Of a DNA stretch of 64,000 nt, positions 60,166 through 64,000 are shown one piece after another (position 1 is the stretch's first letter; each line of letters begins with the position of its first letter). Origin of the DNA: Phytohabitans kaempferiae. Lineage in GTDB: Bacteria > Actinomycetota > Actinomycetes > Mycobacteriales > Micromonosporaceae. Where the stretch lies: NCBI RefSeq assembly GCF_042433955.1, contig NZ_JBHLUH010000010.1, forward strand, positions 53,677 to 117,676. The letters are read 5' to 3'. Under the pieces are notes generated by a model. That model did not search any database and had not been told where the DNA came from. It saw only the letters and a list, made by a program, of their open reading frames with translations. The translations under genes were made by a program, and so were the position numbers.

Positions 60166-61002
60166 TCAGCCCTTCGTCGCGCCCGAGGCCAGACCGCCGA
60201 CGAGCTGGCGCTCCGCCATGGAGTAGAACGCGAGTGCGGGGACCATCGCCAGCACCACGTACGCCAGGACGCGCGCGGTGTCGGACGCGTACTGCCCCTG
60301 GAACTGCTGCACACCGATCGGGAGGGTCCACCAGGCGGGGTCGGTGAAGACGACGAGCGGGAGCATGAAGTTGTTCCAGCTGTTGACGATCGCCAGCACC
60401 GACACAGTGGCCAGCGCGGGGCGGGCCATCGGCAGCAGGATCCGCCAGAAGAAGCCGAACGGCGTGCAGCCGTCGAGGATCGCGGCCTCCTCGACCTCTC
60501 CGGGGACGGTACGGAAGAACGCGCGGAGGATGATGATCGTGACCGGCAGGCCGAACGCGGCCTGCGGCAGGATCACGCCGAGCGGGCTGTTGAGCAGGCT
60601 CAGCTCGCGCAGCAGCACGAAGAGCGGCAGGATCGCCACCGCGAACGGGAACATCAGGCCTGCGGCGAAGATCGTGTAGTAGAACTCGCGACCGCGGAAG
60701 TTGAAGCGGGCGAAGACGTACGCCGCCATCGCCGCCACCAGCACCAGCAGCACCGTCGTGGCGACCGCGATCAGCGTGCTGTTGAACAGCGGCCGCCAGA
60801 ACCCGCTGGAGCTGAGGATGCCGGTGTAGTTTTCCGGTACCCACGGGTCGGGCAGCCCGAACGGGTTGGTGGAGAGCTGCCCGTTGTCCTTGAAGCCGCC
60901 GAGCACGCCGAACGCCACCGGCACGATGACGCCGGCACCGACGAAGATCGCGATGATGTGCAGCCAGACGTTGCGCACCTTCGTGTCAGTACGCGCGCTC
61001 AT
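60166..61002 (-). CDS. Sugar ABC transporter permease (MalG type)
   Basis: A 278-residue permease with six hydrophobic segments and the EAA loop EVEEAAILDGCTPFGFFWRILLPMARPAL. Its N-terminal MSARTDTKVRNVWLH is cytoplasmic. The ATG at 61002 overlaps the TGA of a leader ORF (ATGA), which links it to the MalF-type permease. It imports oligosaccharides, probably xylo-oligomers given the neighbours. An ATPase (MsiK-like) is not in the window and is probably shared. Confidence 0.93.
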   Translation of the reverse strand: MSARTDTKVRNVWLHIIAIFVGAGVIVPVAFGVLGGFKDNGQLSTNPFGLPDPWVPENYTGILSSSGFWRPLFNSTLIAVATTVLLVLVAAMAAYVFARFNFRGREFYYTIFAAGLMFPFAVAILPLFVLLRELSLLNSPLGVILPQAAFGLPVTIIILRAFFRTVPGEVEEAAILDGCTPFGFFWRILLPMARPALATVSVLAIVNSWNNFMLPLVVFTDPAWWTLPIGVQQFQGQYASDTARVLAYVVLAMVPALAFYSMAERQLVGGLASGATKG

Positions 61003-61076
61003 GGCCGTCCTCGCTTCGCCGCGGGCGACAAGGAGGCTCCACAAAGCACACTGAGCCTGATGATTCGCTCGCTCAT
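60999..61076 (-). repeat. Leader ORF bridging the two permease genes
   Basis: A 25-codon ORF, MSERIIRLSVLC at the start and SPAAKRGRP at the end. Its ATG overlaps the TGA of the MalF-type permease (ATGA), and its TGA overlaps the ATG of the MalG-type permease (ATGA), so the three frames are joined without a gap. Same family as 7557, 12085, 47468 and 63762. Confidence 0.85.
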
Positions 61077-62116
61077 CGCTTGTCCCTCATCGTGGTGATG
61101 GCGCCCTCGATGTCCCGGCGCATGACGAACCGCTGGTAGAAGAGCGCGAACACGAGGCTGATGAGGAACATCGCGACGCTGATCGCACTGGCGTAGCCGA
61201 CCTCGGAGCGGCGGAAGCCGTACTGGAACATGGTGACCGCCATGGTCTCCGAGGCGTGGATCGGGCCACCGCCGGTGAGTACCCACACCATGTCGAAGAG
61301 CTGGATGGCACCGATGATCGACAGGAAGACGCTGATCCGGATCGTGGGCCCGAGCAGCGGCAGCGTGATGTGACGGAACACCTGCCAGGTGCCGGCGCCG
61401 TCGGTCAGTGCCGCCTCGGTCAGCTCCTTCGGGATGCTCTGCCGCCCGGCCAGGTACAGGATCATGTGGAAGCCGAAGTACTTCCAGCTGATCACGAAGA
61501 ACAGGGCGTACAGCACGGTGTCCGGGTTGGCCAGCCACTCCTGCTCCAGGCCCAGCCCGAGCGCCGCGCTGAGCTGGTTGACGAGGCCGCGGTTTGGCGA
61601 GAAGACCATCGTGAACAGGACGGCCGTGATGACCTCGGAGAGCACGTACGGCGCGAAGAACACGAGCCGGTAGAGGGCGCGCCCGCGCATCGGCTGGTTG
61701 AGCAGCAGCGCGAGGCCGAGGGCGAACGGCAACTGCACGACGACCGAGAGGACGACGAGGATCGCGCCGCGTTCCAGGTCGCCGAGGAAGACGTCGTCCT
61801 GGAACAGCCGGCGGAAGTTGTCGAGGCCGACGAAGTCGGTGGGCAGGCCGCCGAAGCCGTTCCACTTGAAGAGGCTGGTGTACATCGCGAGCGCGATCGG
61901 GCCGACGACAAGCACGACGAAGAGCAGCAGCGCCGGCGCGAGGAAGAGCGCGATCGTCAGCTTGTCCAGCCGGCGGCGCCGGCGCAGCGAACCGTCGACC
62001 CGCGGGCGCGGCCGCTCAGGGGCGAGCCCCGGGCGAGCCGCGCCGGCGCGCCGGCCGGTCCGGTGGGAAGAGGGGGCCGGAAGCTGTCCTTCCGGCCCCT
62101 GCGTCGTCGTTTTCAT
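61073..62116 (-). CDS. Sugar ABC transporter permease (MalF type)
   Basis: A 347-residue permease. A long, basic, Pro-rich N-terminus (about 1-50) leads into six to seven hydrophobic segments, with the EAA loop ELTEAALTDGAGTWQVFRHITLPLLGP. It is 4 bases past the binding-protein gene and is linked to the second permease by a leader ORF. Same import role. Confidence 0.93.
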   Translation of the reverse strand: MKTTTQGPEGQLPAPSSHRTGRRAGAARPGLAPERPRPRVDGSLRRRRRLDKLTIALFLAPALLLFVVLVVGPIALAMYTSLFKWNGFGGLPTDFVGLDNFRRLFQDDVFLGDLERGAILVVLSVVVQLPFALGLALLLNQPMRGRALYRLVFFAPYVLSEVITAVLFTMVFSPNRGLVNQLSAALGLGLEQEWLANPDTVLYALFFVISWKYFGFHMILYLAGRQSIPKELTEAALTDGAGTWQVFRHITLPLLGPTIRISVFLSIIGAIQLFDMVWVLTGGGPIHASETMAVTMFQYGFRRSEVGYASAISVAMFLISLVFALFYQRFVMRRDIEGAITTMRDKR

Positions 62117-62120
62117 GCAC

Positions 62121-63422
62121 CTACTGGTTCTTCGCGACCTTGGCGATGTCCTGCGCGACCTTCTCCGGCGTGGCCTTCTTGGCCACCAGCTCGGCGACGC
62201 TGTCGTTGACCTGCGTACCGACCGCGGGCGGGTAGGCCTGGTCGAGGTAGAGCTGGAACTTCGGCGCCTTGGCGATGGCCGCGTGCACCGTCTTGAGGTT
62301 GGGGTCCTTGAGCGCGTCCTCGGCGCCGATGGTCACCGGGAGGATCGAGTCGCTCTCCGCGCCCTTGCGCTGGCTGTCGGCGCTGAGCAGGAACTTGATG
62401 AACTCCGTCGCCTGCGGCGGGGCGTCCTTGCCGAGGGCGAAGCCGTTGCCGCCGCCGAACGCGTCGTCGACCGAGCCCTTGCCGCCGTCGACCGACGGGA
62501 AGGCGAAGAAGCCGAGCTTGTCGCCGATGCCCTTCTTCGTGGTGGAGTACGCCGCCTCGGTGGTCGGGGCCCACTGCCCCATCAGCTCCATCGCCGCCTG
62601 GCCGTTGCCCATGATCGCCGATTGGCCGTCGGTCGCCGAGTACTTCGCGCCGAGGAAACCCTTCTGGAACGGGTCGAGGTCGATGAGCTCCTTGAACCGC
62701 GCGCCCGCCGCGACGAAGTCGGGCTGGTCGAAGGAGCCGTCCGCGGCGGCCGCGGCGAGCCCGTCCACACCGGCGATGCGGATGGCGAGGTAGGCCCAGT
62801 AGAAGTGGGCCGTCCAGCTCTCCGAGCCGGCGAGCGCGATCGGGGTGGTGCCGGAGCCCTTCAGCTTGCGGACCGCGTCGAGGAACTCGCCCCAGGTCGT
62901 CGGCGGTGCCGAGATCCCGGCCTTCTCGAAGAGCTCCTTGTTGTACCAGAAACCGACCATGCCGAGGTCGAACGGTACGCCGTACTGCTTGCCGTCGACC
63001 TTGTAGATGTCCAGGCCGTTGCTGTTGATGCTGGCAGCCGCGTCACCGAGGTCGAGCTCCTTGACCAGCCCCGCCTCGACCTGCTGCTTGAGCACGCCGC
63101 CGCCCCAGGAGTGGAAGATGTCCGGCGGGGTGCCCGCCTGCGTGACGGTGGTCAGCTTCGCCTTGAATGCCTCGTTCTCCAGCGGAGTGATCTTGACTTC
63201 CACGCCCGAATTGGCGGTCTGGAAGTCCTTGGCGAGGTTGGCCCAGGTGGTGAGCATCGGGTCAACGTTGGAGATGTGCCACCAGTCGATCGTGGCCGAC
63301 CCGTCCCCGCTGCCGGAGTCGCCGGACCCGTCGTCGCCACAACCGCCGAGCAGCGCCGCGCCGGCGCCCAGGCCAGCCAGGCCCAGCACCGATCTGCGCG
63401 AGAAGTATGTGGGGGTCGTCAT
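62121..63422 (-). CDS. Sugar-binding lipoprotein of the ABC importer
   Basis: A 433-residue extracellular binding protein. A twin-arginine-like FSRRSVLGLAGLGAGAALLGGCGDD ends in the lipobox Cys at about 30, so it is exported folded and lipid-anchored. The body follows the family 1 solute-binding fold (DWWHISNVDPMLTTWANLAKDFQTAN ... PPDIFHSWGGG). Position beside GH10, GH43 and a GH3 gene suggests xylo-oligosaccharide as ligand. It is first in the operon, which is probably controlled by operator-like sites at 63504-63680. Confidence 0.92.
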   Translation of the reverse strand: MTTPTYFSRRSVLGLAGLGAGAALLGGCGDDGSGDSGSGDGSATIDWWHISNVDPMLTTWANLAKDFQTANSGVEVKITPLENEAFKAKLTTVTQAGTPPDIFHSWGGGVLKQQVEAGLVKELDLGDAAASINSNGLDIYKVDGKQYGVPFDLGMVGFWYNKELFEKAGISAPPTTWGEFLDAVRKLKGSGTTPIALAGSESWTAHFYWAYLAIRIAGVDGLAAAAADGSFDQPDFVAAGARFKELIDLDPFQKGFLGAKYSATDGQSAIMGNGQAAMELMGQWAPTTEAAYSTTKKGIGDKLGFFAFPSVDGGKGSVDDAFGGGNGFALGKDAPPQATEFIKFLLSADSQRKGAESDSILPVTIGAEDALKDPNLKTVHAAIAKAPKFQLYLDQAYPPAVGTQVNDSVAELVAKKATPEKVAQDIAKVAKNQ

Positions 63423-63761
63423 GTGCCATCCCTTCGGGGTAGGCCGGCCAGGGGCGCCGGCCGTGGTGGTCCGTAGGCCGTCACGGAGCCGTCGCCTGAG
63501 GTGCCCGGAAGTTTTCGGCGTCGGCCCGATAATTCAAGGTGATGTGGCGCACGCTACGACGACGTGAACTACCGGTCAAGCCCTATCGCTGGGCGGACAC
63601 AAGCGTTACCGTAAGGCAACCTAGACCGCTAGCCGCCCGAAAGATGTTCCGGAAACATCTCGGAAGAAGTTTCGAGCAGGCCGGAAGCCCGGCATCGCAG
63701 GCGCAGGCGGATACCGGAACATGCCCGAAACTGTGATGCGAACGACAGGAGACACTCTTCC
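63423..63761. promoter_or_regulatory. Divergent region with LacI-type operators
   Basis: No gene. AGATGTT-CCGGA-AACATCT (63642-63660) is a perfect inverted repeat; CGGAAGAAGTTTCG (63662-63675) and CGGAAGTTTTCG (63507-63518) repeat the core near the xylanase gene. Both the ABC operon and the plus-strand GH3 gene can be controlled here. Confidence 0.6.
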
Positions 63762-63938
63762 ATGAGTGAGCGGAGCGAACGAATCATGAGGCTCAGTGCG
63801 ATCGGAGCCTCGTGGTCGCCCGCGGCGAAGCGAGGACGGCCCCCGCGCGATCGGCGCGAGCGAGGCTCCGGGCACGGTGCGACCCACGGTGCGACCGCGG
63901 CTTCGAGGCCGCCCGCGGCGAAGCGAGGACGGTCATGA
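63762..63938 (+). repeat. Extended leader ORF with two MSER-family units
   Basis: A 58-codon ORF starting MSERSERIMRLS. It contains the family ending SPAAKRGRP, then an Arg/His/Gly-rich stretch, and a second ending RPPAAKRGRS. Its TGA overlaps the ATG of the next gene at 63935 (ATGA). It reads as two leader units fused in frame. Confidence 0.8.
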
Positions 63939-64000
63939 GCGACCGTGCCGCGGCGCCGGACGCGGTGACCATCCCCGAGCCCTGGCAGGACCCGAGCCTT
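63935..64000 (+). CDS. Probable GH3 glycosidase (start only)
   Basis: Only the first 22 codons are in the window: MSDRAAAPDAVTIPEPWQDPSL. PWQDPSL is the usual opening of actinobacterial family 3 beta-glucosidases/beta-xylosidases (recalled), and the position in a xylan cluster fits. Start coupled to the leader ORF. The rest lies outside. Confidence 0.5.
   Translation, partial: MSDRAAAPDAVTIPEPWQDPSL

Overview
The window is very GC-rich and reads as the chromosome of a filamentous actinomycete, most likely Micromonosporaceae. The evidence is a Pup-proteasome locus (pup, dop, mpa, prcB), mycothiol ligase mshC, a luciferase-like F420-type oxidoreductase, DUF3090, SCO1664 and DUF5703 families, and two families of short repeated leader ORFs that I associate with that family (the family assignment is inference). 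No rRNA, tRNA or CRISPR array was seen.

Layout. (1) 1-9803: Pup-proteasome genes on the minus strand (mpa, then after a gap dop-pup-prcB, with a membrane protein gene on the opposite strand between mpa and dop), then a minus-strand group of an M50 site-2 protease, trmI and a DUF5998-like gene, and a plus-strand RecB-like nuclease. (2) 9814-15811: a tandem array of start-codon-bearing repeats, a two-component pair, a structured leader, and a LolD/FtsX-type ABC transporter. (3) 15900-17939: HAD phosphatase, lipoprotein zinc protease, GNAT acetyltransferase. (4) 18178-27775: a 9.6-kb integrated element in the 3' end of metH, with tyrosine integrase, XRE regulator, excisionase-like HTH, primase-polymerase/helicase, several orphan small genes and a lone phage tape-measure protein. 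(5) 27760-40096: metH, PAC2, GntR regulator, mshC, the conserved SCO1664/DUF3090/histidine-phosphatase group, uppP, LLM oxidoreductase, aldo-keto reductase, DUF5703. (6) 40398-48125: M20 peptidase, SGNH hydrolase, hemerythrin-like protein, LysR regulator, secreted S1 protease, small genes and an NYN/PIN-like protein. (7) 48320-52811: a four-gene operon around an EccC/FtsK-like ATPase with no recognised partner. (8) 52874-54456: a JmjC oxygenase translationally coupled to a four-repeat Gly/Asp-rich peptide, a RiPP-like pair. (9) 55897-64000: a xylan-use regulon made of a LacI regulator, GH10 xylanase, a MITE, GH43 xylosidase, a sugar ABC transporter and the start of a GH3 enzyme.

The most unusual things are these. 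Short coding repeats join genes through ATGA/GTGA overlaps. The metH element restores the end of its target gene and carries a tape measure without other virion genes. The JmjC enzyme sits with a repeat peptide that resembles the ribosomal L2 loop recognised by related oxygenases. The FtsK-type operon has no known partner. The MITE supplies the xylanase stop codon, and the next gene seems to start at an ATC codon.

All calls come from reading the sequence and supplied translations. No database search was run.
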